A stretch of DNA of 64,000 nucleotides, from positions 1,178,001-1,242,000 of the forward strand of contig NZ_CP064936.1 in the NCBI RefSeq assembly GCF_016117655.1, given 5' to 3'. The DNA is from Treponema peruense (GTDB lineage Bacteria > Spirochaetota > Spirochaetia > Treponematales > Treponemataceae). Of the stretch, positions 52,694 through 62,568 are shown piece after piece; within the stretch, counting starts at the first letter, position 1; each line of letters opens with the position of its first letter. The notes under the pieces are model-generated. The model did no database searches and was not told where the DNA came from. It worked only from the letters and a program-made list of their open reading frames with translations. A program made the translations under genes and the position numbers.

Positions 52694-53668
52694 ATGAATC
52701 AGGAAAAAGAACTTACGGGAATTGAAAGGGAACTTGTTCTTCAGTATTTGAGGGACGACAATGTGCCTCTTACCATTACGCTAGAAGAAAAGCCTCTTAT
52801 GACCGAAACCGAGCTTTCCGAAAACAAAACCGAACTTCCTTCTGCCGACGAGCGGGTTCCGGCAAGCGCTGTTTTTCCTGTAGCCATTCCTTCACAGCAG
52901 ATAACCGTTCTGGACAAAGGTATAATTCTTCTTAAAAACCAGGTGCGTTCTGTTCAGCCTTTTTTGGGAAAGACCGTGCGCGTTCAGTTTTACTTCAACC
53001 ACCTGGGACTTTATTTTATTACGACAATGAAAGAATGCTCACAGGGGCTGGCCATCGTTGTTCCGTCAAGCATAAAGCGCGTTCCTGATGTTATTGTAAA
53101 ATGCAACTATGACTTCAGCGCGACACTTTCCTTTTCTTCGGGAACAAAAAGCGTGACACTTGAATGCATTCCCGAAGCCGGATACGACCTTTTTGTCCAG
53201 CCCAGATGGGACTCTATAGAAACAGAAGTGCAGAAAGCTGCAAAAAAACTGCTTGAAAAATTCGTGTCAGAAGTAAAAAGCGGCCTTTCTGCTCCTGTAG
53301 GAAACGGACTGCAGCTTATAAATGTCGTCCGTTTTCTTACGCAGAGAAATCTGTCCCTTCCGCCTGCAATAGAAGGAAGATGCCGTCCGTTTGGAATAAT
53401 CTACGTTGATACTTCAAGAATTGTTCTTTGTGCAGAAGGGGAATGTGCATCCCTTTCATGCGGCGAAACATATCTTCTTTCAATGACATTTGCACTTTCT
53501 TCAAGCCGTCTGTTAAAAAGAATAATAGACGTTCAGTGCGAAGTAGAAAAAGTTTATTCAGATGACAGTGAAAGCGGCCGTTCGTGCATTTCGCTCAAAT
53601 TTGACGGCCTTAAAAAAGAAGACGACCGCTTTTTGTACGAGCGCCTTTCCGGAAAAAAACTGGAATAG
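52694..53668 (+). CDS. Cytoplasmic protein, possible PilZ-type domain
   Basis: 324 residues without signal or membrane segment. An N-terminal acidic region (residues 1-55), a central beta-rich domain (YFNHLGLYFITTMKECSQGL) and a C-terminal domain (IEGRCRPFGIIYVDTSRIVL, SCISLKFDGL) whose pattern resembles spirochaete PilZ-like or DUF1577-type proteins. The canonical RxxxR and [DN]xSxxG residues are not clearly present, so c-di-GMP binding is unproven. ATG 52694 has AGGGGAAG; ATG 52667, overlapping the previous stop, is the alternative. Confidence 0.55.
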   Translation: MNQEKELTGIERELVLQYLRDDNVPLTITLEEKPLMTETELSENKTELPSADERVPASAVFPVAIPSQQITVLDKGIILLKNQVRSVQPFLGKTVRVQFYFNHLGLYFITTMKECSQGLAIVVPSSIKRVPDVIVKCNYDFSATLSFSSGTKSVTLECIPEAGYDLFVQPRWDSIETEVQKAAKKLLEKFVSEVKSGLSAPVGNGLQLINVVRFLTQRNLSLPPAIEGRCRPFGIIYVDTSRIVLCAEGECASLSCGETYLLSMTFALSSSRLLKRIIDVQCEVEKVYSDDSESGRSCISLKFDGLKKEDDRFLYERLSGKKLE

Positions 53669-53673
53669 AGCCT

Positions 53674-54819
53674 TTAAGCGTCTGTTTCCTGAACCGCGGT
53701 TTCTGTTCCTGCTGCATGATTTTTTTTGTTAAAGAAAGGAATGTGCGTCCGGCGTTTTTTGCTGCGGTCCGAACCGTTTCCCAAAAGAACCGCAATCGGT
53801 TTAAGGAATTCTATGTTTTCGCAAATAATTTTGATTATTACCAGAAGCGGAACAGAAAGAATCATTCCTATAAAACCCCACATCCAGCCCCAGAGTGAAA
53901 GTCCCACAAGAATAATAAAAGGTGATATTCCAAGGTCAGAACCTGCCCATCTTGGTTCGACAATGTTACCCAAAATCATGTTTATTGCAAGAACTGCAGC
54001 CGCAACATAAATTGCGTATCCCCACTGCGGGTAAAACTGAAGGAGTGCAAACATTGTTGTTACCAGCCACGAAATAATCGAGCCGAAGTTTGGAATAAAG
54101 TTCAGAATAAATGCAAGAAAACCCCAGATTATGGGAAAGTCCATCTTTATTACAGAAGTAGAAAGAAATACCAGAACACCGGTAATGAGAGAAATTGTAA
54201 ACTTTATTGAAATGTACCTCGTAACTTCTGCAATTATTTTTGTTGCAATGAACATAAGCTTGCGGCTGGTTCCTTCTTCCTTGAATGCTGTTTTTACCTT
54301 TGAATGCATTCCCCTGAGTTCAATAAGAAGAAAAATTACAAAAAGCGCAATCATCAGAATAACTTTTGCGCCCGAAATCATATAGTTGCTCAAAGAAATT
54401 GCCCAGTTCTGTACCGTGGTTCTTACACCAAGGGAACTCCACAGGTTTGCAAAAAGCGAAGAATTTTCGTCAAAAGGCAGCTTGAATGTCTGCGCCAGAA
54501 ATTCGTAAAGCCCCAGAAAACGCGTTTCGTACTTTGGGTAGGTGCTCAGGATTGTCTTGAGACTTGCTACAAGAAGATTTCCTACGACAAAAAAGGAAAT
54601 CATTGCAATAAAAACAATTATAAGAATTCCTATAATCCACGGAATATGGACGGAATTCATTCTTTTTACAAAAGGGTAGAAAACAAAAGACAAAAGCACC
54701 GCCACCGTAAGCGGAATAAAAAACGATGACGTGAGCTTCAGAACAGCGGCAACCATAATGAAAGAGACAAATAACAGAAGAAGAAAAATGGATCTTGCAA
54801 AGTTTGTCGGTTTATTCAT
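53674..54819 (-). CDS. AI-2E family transporter
   Basis: 381 residues with about eight membrane helices. Features of the family are FFIPLTVAVLLSFVFYPFV near the N-terminus, the amphipathic periplasmic stretch, FIPNFGSIISWLVTTMFALL and VEPRWAGSDLGISPFIILVG followed by GFIGMILSVPLLVIIKII. Members export small molecules or act as Na+/H+ antiporters; the AI-2 role applies to few. Eighteen bases after serS. Confidence 0.88.
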   Translation of the reverse strand: MNKPTNFARSIFLLLLFVSFIMVAAVLKLTSSFFIPLTVAVLLSFVFYPFVKRMNSVHIPWIIGILIIVFIAMISFFVVGNLLVASLKTILSTYPKYETRFLGLYEFLAQTFKLPFDENSSLFANLWSSLGVRTTVQNWAISLSNYMISGAKVILMIALFVIFLLIELRGMHSKVKTAFKEEGTSRKLMFIATKIIAEVTRYISIKFTISLITGVLVFLSTSVIKMDFPIIWGFLAFILNFIPNFGSIISWLVTTMFALLQFYPQWGYAIYVAAAVLAINMILGNIVEPRWAGSDLGISPFIILVGLSLWGWMWGFIGMILSVPLLVIIKIICENIEFLKPIAVLLGNGSDRSKKRRTHIPFFNKKNHAAGTETAVQETDA

Positions 54820-54836
54820 TATGGAGCCTTTTTTAA

Positions 54837-56171
54837 TTATTTGCCGGCCTTTGCGGTGCGGTACAGCGGAGAAGTTGAGTCTGTTTTCGGACCGATTTTG
54901 TCGAATCCGCAGTAAGGTACAAGAACTTCAGGTACTGTAATTGAACCGTCGGCATTCTGGTAGTTTTCAAGAATTGCAAGCATTGCGCGTCCTACAGCAA
55001 TTGCAGTTCCGTTGAGCATGTGCACGTACTTGTTCTTTCCATCATCATCATGGTACTTTACGTTAAGGCGTCTTGCCTGGTAGTCTGTACAGTTTGAAGT
55101 AGAAGTTACTTCACCGTAGTCTCCGTCGGGGTGTTCTGCGTCAGATCTTCCGGGCATCCATGCTTCAAGATCCCACTTTCTGTATGCAGGTGCACCAAGG
55201 TCTCCTGTACATGTATCTACTACGCGGAACGGAAGTCCCAGTCCTTCAAAAATTTCTTCTTCAATAAGACGAAGTTTTTCGTGCAAATCGTTGCTCTGCT
55301 CGGGCAGACAGTAAACGAACATTTCTACCTTGTCAAACTGGTGTACTCTGTAAAGACCTTTGCTAAAGTGTCCCGCAGCGCCTGCTTCCCTTCTGAAACA
55401 GTGTGAAAGTCCGCAGTAGAAAAGAGGAAGCTTTGACTTGTCAAGAATTTCGCCGGAATGGTAACCGCCGAGTGTAATTTCTGCTGTTGCAACAAGGCAG
55501 GTTCCTTCTTCTTCAAGTGTATATACGTTGCTTTCGTTTCCGCGCGGATTGAATCCTATTCCCTTAAGAATTTCTTCCTTTGCTACGTCCGGTGTAATGA
55601 ATGTAGTAAAGCCGTGCTTTCTTAAAGTATTGAGAGCATACATAATGAGTGCCTGTTCAAGGAAAACAGCTTCATTCTTGAGGTAGTAGAACTTGGGGCC
55701 CGAAACTTTTGTTCCGCGGTCAAAGTCAATAAGGTCAAGTGATTCACCCAACTGAACGTGATCCTTGGGCTTAAACTCGAACTTGCGCGGTGTTCCAACT
55801 TTTTTTACTTCAAGATTTTCTGTGTCAACTTTTCCTACAGGAGCAGCAGGGTTTGCCATATTCGGAATCTTGCGGGCTGCTTCGTCGAGTTTTGTTTCTA
55901 TGTCTGCAAGTTTTGATTCTGTTTCAGAGATGGAATCTTTGAGGGACTTTCCTTCGTCAATGTATTTCTGTCTTGTTTCTGCGTCAAGCTTCTGCTTCAT
56001 TGCAGCGGCATTTGCGTTTCTTTTCTGCTGCAGGTTCTGAAGTTCCGTAACAAGTGTTGTTCGCTCATCGTAAAGTGTTACTACCAGATCAGCGTCTGCT
56101 ACCATGTTTCTGTTTGCTATGTTTTGTTTGACAGCTTCAAGATTGTCTTTAATAAACTTATAGTCTAACAT
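54837..56171 (-). CDS. serS: Serine--tRNA ligase
   Basis: 444 residues, full-length class II synthetase. N-terminal coiled-coil arm (LDYKFIKDNLEAVKQNIANR ...), motif 2 region LSHCFRREAGAAGHFSKGLY RVHQF, and motif 3 LNGTAIAVGRAMLAILENYQ. Charges tRNA-Ser (and tRNA-Sec if present). ATG 56171 with AGAGGAAAAG chosen over 56192. Confidence 0.95.
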   Translation of the reverse strand: MLDYKFIKDNLEAVKQNIANRNMVADADLVVTLYDERTTLVTELQNLQQKRNANAAAMKQKLDAETRQKYIDEGKSLKDSISETESKLADIETKLDEAARKIPNMANPAAPVGKVDTENLEVKKVGTPRKFEFKPKDHVQLGESLDLIDFDRGTKVSGPKFYYLKNEAVFLEQALIMYALNTLRKHGFTTFITPDVAKEEILKGIGFNPRGNESNVYTLEEEGTCLVATAEITLGGYHSGEILDKSKLPLFYCGLSHCFRREAGAAGHFSKGLYRVHQFDKVEMFVYCLPEQSNDLHEKLRLIEEEIFEGLGLPFRVVDTCTGDLGAPAYRKWDLEAWMPGRSDAEHPDGDYGEVTSTSNCTDYQARRLNVKYHDDDGKNKYVHMLNGTAIAVGRAMLAILENYQNADGSITVPEVLVPYCGFDKIGPKTDSTSPLYRTAKAGK

Positions 56172-56230
56172 TCTTTTCCTCTGATTATTCAATTAGTATT
56201 CAATATATAACAAATTCTGCATTACTTCAA

Positions 56231-57781
56231 TTACCTTATATTGAAATAGAATTTCTTAAGGTAGGTGATTCTTTCGCGTGCACTGTTCCAGTCTGTACTC
56301 TGCGGGTATTCCCTTACAATCGTTTCGTAGGCAGCAAGTGCATTCTTTATGTCCCTTACCTGGGAATTTGTTTCAAGAACCTGCCCTTTAAGAAAAAGTC
56401 CTTCGTCTATTTTTGACGTTGCCTTTTCAAAGAACGAGTCCAGGTACCGCAGTGTCTGAACATAATCTTTTGAGTCAAACGAATTTTTTGCAAGCGAAAG
56501 GTAGTCTTCTGCCGTAAGAGGTGAGTCTTCTTCGATTTCTGAAAATGTACTTTCCATAACTTCAGATGGAACTGTTTCTACAGAAATGTCTTCTTCAGGA
56601 GCCGATTCCGAAGTCTGGATTATTGTTGTACCGGAGTCTCCTTTCTGCGAAGATGAATTCTGCTGTGGCTGCACGGTTGTATCTGGCTCTGGAATTGTCT
56701 TTTTTGGGGCAGTGGTATTTTGTACGGTGCCGGCGGTATTTTTAGAAGTATTTTTGTCTTCTCGGGAAGGAGTGCTTTGTGAAACTGCCTGCTGTGTTTC
56801 AGAAGCGGTTTCTTCCTGAACTGTATTTGACTTTCGTGCCGGTCTTGGCGGAACAGCCTGTGCATATGAAGGAGCCTGCGCGTGTTTCTGCGTTGCGTTT
56901 TTTCCTTTGACCGTAACTTCAAGCCAGTCGTCTATTATGTCTCCTGTAAGGGTGTCTGTTTTACTGAAGTGAAGAAGGGTTGTTCCTTCATTTCTTGAGC
57001 GTAGTGTAAATGAAGTATCCGTTGTTCCGATTTTTCTGCCAAAGTATCTGAACAGCTGCTTTCCGTCTTCTTCGCCAAGGTAAAGCCATCCGCTTCCTGG
57101 GTAGGAAATGTCCAGATACTGACCGCTTGTCATTGTCATTGAACGGGACGGAACAGGGATTATTTCTTCGGCTGCACTTTCTGTTTTTTCTTCTGGTGTT
57201 TGCTCGGGTTGTGAATCTGTTTCCTGTGTCTGCGGCAGCTGCTGTTCTGTCGCGTTTGTTTCTTCTGTAGTTTGTTCTGTCTGTATTTCTGTTCTGCCTG
57301 GAACCTGTTGTTCTTCTGGTGTTTCAGGTACAGAAGACGGCTGTTCTGCCTGAGTTTCCTGTTGCGGCTGTACTTCGCCAGAGGTATTTTCCAGAGACTG
57401 TTCCGGTTGGGTAATAGCGCTTTCTGAAGTGATATCCTCTTCAGGGGTAAGAATTTCTGTTTCTATGGGTTCTGTTTCGGGTAGAGGTTCCTGCGATTGT
57501 TCTGTTTCGCCGCTCTGGTCCTGAGGAAGCGGTTCTGTTATAAAAAAGCCGTCTATTCCTTCTACAGGCTCAAGCGCCGGTTCTGTTTCCTGCTGTTCCG
57601 GCTCTGTTGTGGTAGTGTCTGTTGTTTCATAAACAGGCGGTTCCTGTATGGCACCCGGTTCTGTCGGTAACGTTTCCTGCGGGACTTCTGCAGGCGGCTC
57701 TTTTTTTGGGGAAGATGCACACGAGGCAAAAAACAGTGCTGAAAGAAACAGGGTAAACGTATATTTAATGCAGTTTTTCAC
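56231..57781 (-). CDS. Lipoprotein with long acidic low-complexity linker and C-terminal TPR
   Basis: 516 residues. Lipobox FASC near residue 22. Residues 25-210 and 300-400 are rich in Glu, Gln, Pro and Thr. In between lies a folded beta module (YLDISYPGSGWLYLGEEDGK, FTLRSRNEGTTLLHFSKTDT). The C-terminal 100 residues have TPR/YbgF-like helices (LSLAKNSFDSKDYVQTLRYL, ALAAYETIVREYPQST). This resembles treponemal periplasmic TPR lipoproteins tied to envelope assembly or division. Its start overlaps the 58152 gene by four bases. Confidence 0.75.
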   Translation of the reverse strand: MKNCIKYTFTLFLSALFFASCASSPKKEPPAEVPQETLPTEPGAIQEPPVYETTDTTTTEPEQQETEPALEPVEGIDGFFITEPLPQDQSGETEQSQEPLPETEPIETEILTPEEDITSESAITQPEQSLENTSGEVQPQQETQAEQPSSVPETPEEQQVPGRTEIQTEQTTEETNATEQQLPQTQETDSQPEQTPEEKTESAAEEIIPVPSRSMTMTSGQYLDISYPGSGWLYLGEEDGKQLFRYFGRKIGTTDTSFTLRSRNEGTTLLHFSKTDTLTGDIIDDWLEVTVKGKNATQKHAQAPSYAQAVPPRPARKSNTVQEETASETQQAVSQSTPSREDKNTSKNTAGTVQNTTAPKKTIPEPDTTVQPQQNSSSQKGDSGTTIIQTSESAPEEDISVETVPSEVMESTFSEIEEDSPLTAEDYLSLAKNSFDSKDYVQTLRYLDSFFEKATSKIDEGLFLKGQVLETNSQVRDIKNALAAYETIVREYPQSTDWNSARERITYLKKFYFNIR

Positions 57782-58152
57782 GGAGCAGCTCCTATGATTG
57801 AATCAATTATTTCTTTGTTTGAATTCCGCAATTTTTCAAGACCGCTTTCGTCTGGAAGGGTAAAGTATCTGTCTGTTTCTTCCTGCGTCCATCTGTCTTC
57901 GGGTATTCTTGAAAAATAGTGGTCTTCAGTAAGAGTGCTTTCAGCGGGGGCAAGTAGTTCCCTTGTCTGAACGTAGCGCTCTGCCGTCGGAATTACAACG
58001 GTTCTTTTATGGTTTTTGGGAATCTGCACGACGGCAATTACCATCGCGCTTATAAATAGAAACACCATCAGTGCCAGTACGGTAACAAGAAGCCGACTCT
58101 TTTTGGAAGCAAGTTTTTTTACCGTATCTGATATTCTGTCAGGTAATCTCAT
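57778..58152 (-). CDS. Single-pass membrane protein
   Basis: 124 residues with one hydrophobic helix (LLVTVLALMVFLFISAMVIA, residues 21-43) and a short basic N-terminus, so the C-terminal 80 residues face the periplasm. No family recognised. It overlaps smc by four bases (ATGA) and the next gene likewise, so the three genes form a translationally coupled unit. Confidence 0.7.
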   Translation of the reverse strand: MRLPDRISDTVKKLASKKSRLLVTVLALMVFLFISAMVIAVVQIPKNHKRTVVIPTAERYVQTRELLAPAESTLTEDHYFSRIPEDRWTQEETDRYFTLPDESGLEKLRNSNKEIIDSIIGAAP

Positions 58153-61100
58153 GTCGTCTCTTGCTGTTCAGTTTCGCCAGCGGCACTCTGTTCCCCAGAA
58201 GAATCTGTCTGCTCTTTCTGCGGGTTCTGTTCCTGCAAAGACTCTGTCTGTTCTGCAACAGCCGGACTTTGTTCTGATGCCTGTGGTTCCTTCAGAGTTC
58301 CGTCGGGGTTATGTTCCCTGCGGGGCGGTCTTGCCGGAATTACAATGCCTTCTTCGGGTGGAACATCTTCTTCTACAAAGTCGTCCTGCGAGTCAAAGGA
58401 AGCGCGACCGTTTATCATGTCTTCATCAAGCCTTACCTGAACAATTTTTGTGATTCCGCTTTCTTCCATTGTGACTCCCAACATACTTGAAGCACCCATT
58501 ACGGTTTTTCTGTTGTGTGTAATGACAATGTACTGGCTTACTCCTGCAAAAGTTCTGAGCGTGTTTACAAAACTCGAAACATTCTTGTCGTCAAGGGCGG
58601 CGTCAATCTCATCAAGAAGACAGAACGGGCTTGGTCTTACCTGGTATGTTGCAAACAGAAGAGCAACCGCTGTCATTGTTTTTTCACCACCAGAAAGCAG
58701 TGAAATGTTTTCGAGCTTTTTTCCCGGCGGCTGTGCATAAATGTCAATTCCGCTTGTAAGAACATTTGTCGGGTCTACAAGACGAAGTTCACCGCGGCCT
58801 CCGTTGAACAGTCTTCTGAACATATTGTGGAAGTTTCTTCTGATTTTGTTGTATGTATCCAAAAAAAGTTCCGAAGATTTTGTTCTGATTTCTTCACTTA
58901 CGCGCACAAGACTTTCAAGGGTTTTCTGCGTGTCGTTGTAATTTGCCTGCTGCTTTTCGTAGCGTTCCTTTTCTTCGGCAAACTGTTCAACAGCCATAAG
59001 GTTAACAGAGCCCAGTTCCTGAATTTTCTGCTTTGTTTCAGAAAGCTTTTCCTTTAGGGAAGCAGAAGAGGCTGTAATTGTGTACATGCGCTCTTCAAAT
59101 TCCATAAGATCACGCGAATAATTGTCCTGAAAGTTCTGCTTTACGTTTCTGATTTCTGTTTCGTTCTGTACAATGTCTACGCTGAACTTTTCGAGCTGAG
59201 ACTGGTATTTGTTGCGTTCTTCCTGCTTTTTCTGGAGTGCGCTTTCTTTTCCGCTTACTTTGCTGTAGCATTCCTTGATCTGTGCATCCAGTCCGTTGAG
59301 TTCTGCTGTAATGGATTCTCCCTGCTGCTGAAGTTCTGCAATGCGTTCTTCAATTTCTGCAATCTGGTCATCCATCTCTTCTTTGCGCTGGTTTTCTTTA
59401 AAGAGCTCGTTCTGCTGTTCGCGCAGTGAATTTTCTTCCGAAGCAAGGGTTTTGCGCAGTGTAGAAATCTGTTGCTCGCATGAAGTAATCTGCTGGCTCA
59501 TCTGTGCCTGGTTTATTCTGAGTTTTGCGAGCGTTTCCTTGTATTCGTCGATTTTTTTTGTAAGTTCGGAATTCTTTTTTACAAGACCGTCGTTTTCGGT
59601 TTGAATTCCGTCTATCTTGTTGAGGTTTTCCTGGATTGAAAAATCTATGCCGCGTTTTTTTGTAATAATTCCTTCAGGTGACAGAAAGTCATCTATGAAT
59701 CTTGGAGCCGTCTTTGTGTACTGCTCAAGTGCCTCTGAAAGGTCTGTGAGCATTTCAAGAAGATCAGAAAATGCCTTTACAGCATCTGTTCCCATAACGG
59801 CAGAATCTTTTTCACTGTGCGAAGGAAGGGCTGCAAAGTCGCGGAATATGTTTGCGCGTCCGTTTGCAAAAATCTTTATTTTTTCGAGCTTTGTGTCCAG
59901 TTCGTCCTTTGCCTTTTTGTTTGCTGCAGAAGAATAGCCTGCGTCCTTAAGTTTTGCGTCAAGTTCCGTTACAATGTCTTCTGTAATGGCTTCGAGCTGC
60001 TTCTGCAGTTCGGCTCTTTCATCATCAAGTGCCCTTATCTTCTGTGCGTTTTCTGCAATATGGGCTTCGTTTTCATGAATCTGTCCCGAAGACTGGTCAA
60101 TGTTCTGTACGAATCCGTCTATATTTCTGTTAATGTCATCGAGTTTTTTGTTTTTTTCGTGAAGTTCGGCGTTAAGAGCATCAATGTCTTCGTTGTATTC
60201 TTCTATGCGTTCCTGAACGTTTTTTATGCGGTTTTCTATCTGTCCAATGGCTTCTTTTACCTGGCTCTGATGGTCGTGCAGCTGTTTTGCCATTGCTTTT
60301 TTACCGGTTTGTTCAGCACTCAGTTTAATGACTTCCTGCTGCTTTATGTTTACCTGTTCCTCGAGGGACTTGATTTTGTCGGTATTTTCGTTGAGTGTAT
60401 TGTAGATTTCTTCTATTTCTGCGGCGGCTGCATTGCGTTTTTTTTCGGCTTCAGCGCGGCTCTGCTCATGTCTTGCCTTATTCTGGGTAAAGTCCTTGAG
60501 CTTAAGAAGTTGAATGTCCAGCTCGTAATTGAACTTGTCTTCGTTGAGTTTTCTGTACTTTGAAGTCTTGTCTGACTGAACCTTAAGCGTTTCGTAATTG
60601 CGCTTTGTTTCTGCAAGACCAATGTCTATCTGTGCAAGATTTGCCCTTGTTCTTTCGAGTTCGCGCTCTGCGTCTGCAACCTCTGCTTTGCTGCGGCTTA
60701 TTCCTGCTGCTTCTTCAAAAAGATAGCGGCGGTCTTCGGGTTTGGAAGAGAGAACCTGGTCAATTTTACCCTGTTCCATGACAGAATATGCAGCTTTACC
60801 GACACCGGTGTCCATAAAGAGCTTGCGAATGTTTGTGGCTCCAACCTGTCTGTCGTTAATAAAATACTGGTTTTCACCGTTCCTGTAGAGGCGTCTTTTT
60901 ATGACAATTTCGCTGTCTTCGAGAGGGAGAAGTCCGTTTTCGTTTGCAATTGTGAGTGAAACTTCGGCAAGGGAAAGTGCAGGTCTTGCTTCTGTTCCGT
61001 TAAAGATTACGTCTTCCATGGATTCTGCGCGAAGGTTCTTTGATTTATTTTCGGCAAGAACCCATTTTATTGCGTCTACAACATTACTTTTTCCACATCC

Positions 61101-61199
61101 ATTGGGGCCGAGCAGGGCTGTTATTCCGTCCGCAAATACAATGCGGGTACGGTCGGCAAATGATTTAAAACCGTAGATTTCCAGACTTTTTAAAAACAC
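58149..61199 (-). CDS. smc: Chromosome segregation protein SMC, short form
   Basis: 1016 residues. N-terminal ATPase half with ALLGPNGCGKSNVVDAIKWV; C-terminal half with ISLLSGGEKTMTAVALLF signature, SPFCLLDEIDAALDD Walker B. Coiled coils run at about 160-400 and 545-800. The central 120 residues (FDDFLSPEGI-like segment) lack the Gly-rich hinge pattern of canonical SMC, and the core is roughly 200 residues shorter than typical. An E/Q/P-rich tail of about 80 residues follows the C-terminal head. GTG at 61199 with AGAGGA is the best start; the ATG two bases before it is out of frame. Confidence 0.85.
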   Translation of the reverse strand: MFLKSLEIYGFKSFADRTRIVFADGITALLGPNGCGKSNVVDAIKWVLAENKSKNLRAESMEDVIFNGTEARPALSLAEVSLTIANENGLLPLEDSEIVIKRRLYRNGENQYFINDRQVGATNIRKLFMDTGVGKAAYSVMEQGKIDQVLSSKPEDRRYLFEEAAGISRSKAEVADAERELERTRANLAQIDIGLAETKRNYETLKVQSDKTSKYRKLNEDKFNYELDIQLLKLKDFTQNKARHEQSRAEAEKKRNAAAAEIEEIYNTLNENTDKIKSLEEQVNIKQQEVIKLSAEQTGKKAMAKQLHDHQSQVKEAIGQIENRIKNVQERIEEYNEDIDALNAELHEKNKKLDDINRNIDGFVQNIDQSSGQIHENEAHIAENAQKIRALDDERAELQKQLEAITEDIVTELDAKLKDAGYSSAANKKAKDELDTKLEKIKIFANGRANIFRDFAALPSHSEKDSAVMGTDAVKAFSDLLEMLTDLSEALEQYTKTAPRFIDDFLSPEGIITKKRGIDFSIQENLNKIDGIQTENDGLVKKNSELTKKIDEYKETLAKLRINQAQMSQQITSCEQQISTLRKTLASEENSLREQQNELFKENQRKEEMDDQIAEIEERIAELQQQGESITAELNGLDAQIKECYSKVSGKESALQKKQEERNKYQSQLEKFSVDIVQNETEIRNVKQNFQDNYSRDLMEFEERMYTITASSASLKEKLSETKQKIQELGSVNLMAVEQFAEEKERYEKQQANYNDTQKTLESLVRVSEEIRTKSSELFLDTYNKIRRNFHNMFRRLFNGGRGELRLVDPTNVLTSGIDIYAQPPGKKLENISLLSGGEKTMTAVALLFATYQVRPSPFCLLDEIDAALDDKNVSSFVNTLRTFAGVSQYIVITHNRKTVMGASSMLGVTMEESGITKIVQVRLDEDMINGRASFDSQDDFVEEDVPPEEGIVIPARPPRREHNPDGTLKEPQASEQSPAVAEQTESLQEQNPQKEQTDSSGEQSAAGETEQQETT

Positions 61200-61252
61200 A
61201 TGATTCCTCTTGAAAGAAATGCACCAATAACAGAGGCACATCTTAGAATAGA

Positions 61253-61278
61253 AAGCCCCGATTGCAAACCGGGACTTC
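61253..61278 (-). promoter_or_regulatory. Leader hairpin upstream of smc
   Basis: AAGCCCCG (61253-61260) pairs with CGGGACTT (61271-61278) on the minus-strand transcript through one G-U. It begins at the predicted transcription start, so it may protect the 5' end or attenuate. Confidence 0.45.
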
Positions 61279-61284
61279 CAAGCA

Positions 61285-61313
61285 TTATATCAGTAAAGGT
61301 ACTTTGTAACAAG
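61285..61313 (-). promoter_or_regulatory. Consensus sigma-70 promoter of smc
   Basis: Minus strand TTGTTA (61313-61308), 17 bases, TATAAT (61290-61285). Confidence 0.75.
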
Positions 61314-61340
61314 ATACAACCAAAACTTTCACAGCTGCAT

Positions 61341-62520
61341 TTATTCGCAGTCTTCGGGAGCCAGAAGTTTTCCGCCGTAGAGAATCTTGGGGTAAACTTT
61401 TATGTGAATCTTTTTTTCAAGTCTTGCGTAGTTTTCCATTTCCCTTTCGTCACCAATCACGCAGTTGATTCCTGTGTTTCCGGCCCGTCCCGTTCTTCCA
61501 GCCCTGTGAATAAAGAAATCTGTAGTTTCGGGCAAATCCATCTGCACGACGTGCGTTATTCCCGGAATATCCAGTCCGCGTGAGGCAAGGTCTGTCGTTA
61601 CAAGGACAGGCAGTTTTCCGCTTCTGAAACGGTCAATTGCGGCTTTGCGGTTCTTTTTGTCTGTTTTTCCGCTCAGACCCGCGCAGTCAATTTTTCTGTA
61701 GGCAAGCTTTGAAACAATGTTTTCGATCTGGTCGGTTCTTGCAGTAAAAACAATGAGTTTCTGCGGCTTTTCTGCGTTAATGAAGCTTCTGAGAGTGTCA
61801 ATTTTGTCCCTGCGTTCGGCAAAGATGGCCCAGTGTTCAATTCTTTTTCTTAGGACATCTTCCAGCGGCAGTGTAACAAGTTTAATTGCATCTTCTTCTG
61901 AATATTTTCCGCCGGTTATTCCGTCCCTGGCTTTCTGAAGAATTTTTCTGGTATAGTCACTTACCGTGGCCGAATTTCCTATAAGCTCTACATTTGCAGG
62001 CAGTCTTTCCAGAAGTCCTTCCGTAGAATCCCTCAGTTCTGGTGACAAAAGACGGTCTGCTTCGTCAAGAACAAGAACTTCGGTACTGTCTGCCTTGAGT
62101 TTTTTAAGATGGATAAGTTCAAGAAGACGGGCAGCCCCACCTATAACAATCTGCGGCTTTTCCTTAAGCATATCAATCTGGCGCGCAATAGGGGCACCTC
62201 CGATGCAAAGTGCACATTTTACCTTTGAAACAGCCTGAATCTGAACCTTTATCTGGGCGGCAAGTTCGTACGTAGGGGAAGCAATAAGAATTTTTACGGC
62301 TTTTGAAGGATTTTCTTCTGTTTCAAGCCTCTGTATAAGCGGAAGAAGGTAGGCGAGCGTTTTTTCCGGTGCCCGTTTCGCTTTGGAACATAATATTTTT
62401 TTTTGCTGCAATAAGCGGAATGACTTCCCTTTGGACCGCAGTAGGTTCTGTTATTCCGGCAAGTGCAAGGGCGTCAGTAAGTTCTTTTGTGATTCCAAGA
62501 TCTGAAAAAGTAGTATTCAT
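61341..62520 (-). pseudogene. DEAD-box RNA helicase with one-base frameshift in Walker A
   Basis: The first frame (62520 onward) reads FSDLGITKELTDALALAGIT, PTAVQREVIPLI (Q motif), then SETGTGK and breaks. The second frame picks up at TLAYLLPLIQRLE and continues through IASPTYELAAQI, VLVLDEADRLL, GNSATV (SAT), TDLASRGLDIPG and HRAGRTGRAGN to the stop at 61341. The break is at a run of six A (about 62365-62370) where five would restore GTGKTLAYL. Everything else looks intact, about 390 residues. It is either a recent inactivation, programmed slippage or a sequencing/assembly error in a homopolymer. Confidence 0.8.
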
Positions 62521-62553
62521 TTTTCTACTATAGCATATTTTGCATTTTTAGGA

Positions 62554-62559
62554 TATAAT
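62554..62559 (+). promoter_or_regulatory. -10 box, near-leaderless
   Basis: TATAAT ends nine bases before the ATG at 62569. No Shine-Dalgarno and no convincing -35. Confidence 0.5.
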
Positions 62560-62568
62560 CCCGCTGCT

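Noticed and set aside
59817-60563. 248-residue hydrophobic plus-strand frame inside smc
   Set aside because: Phe/Val/Leu-rich because it is antisense to Glu/Lys-rich coiled coil.
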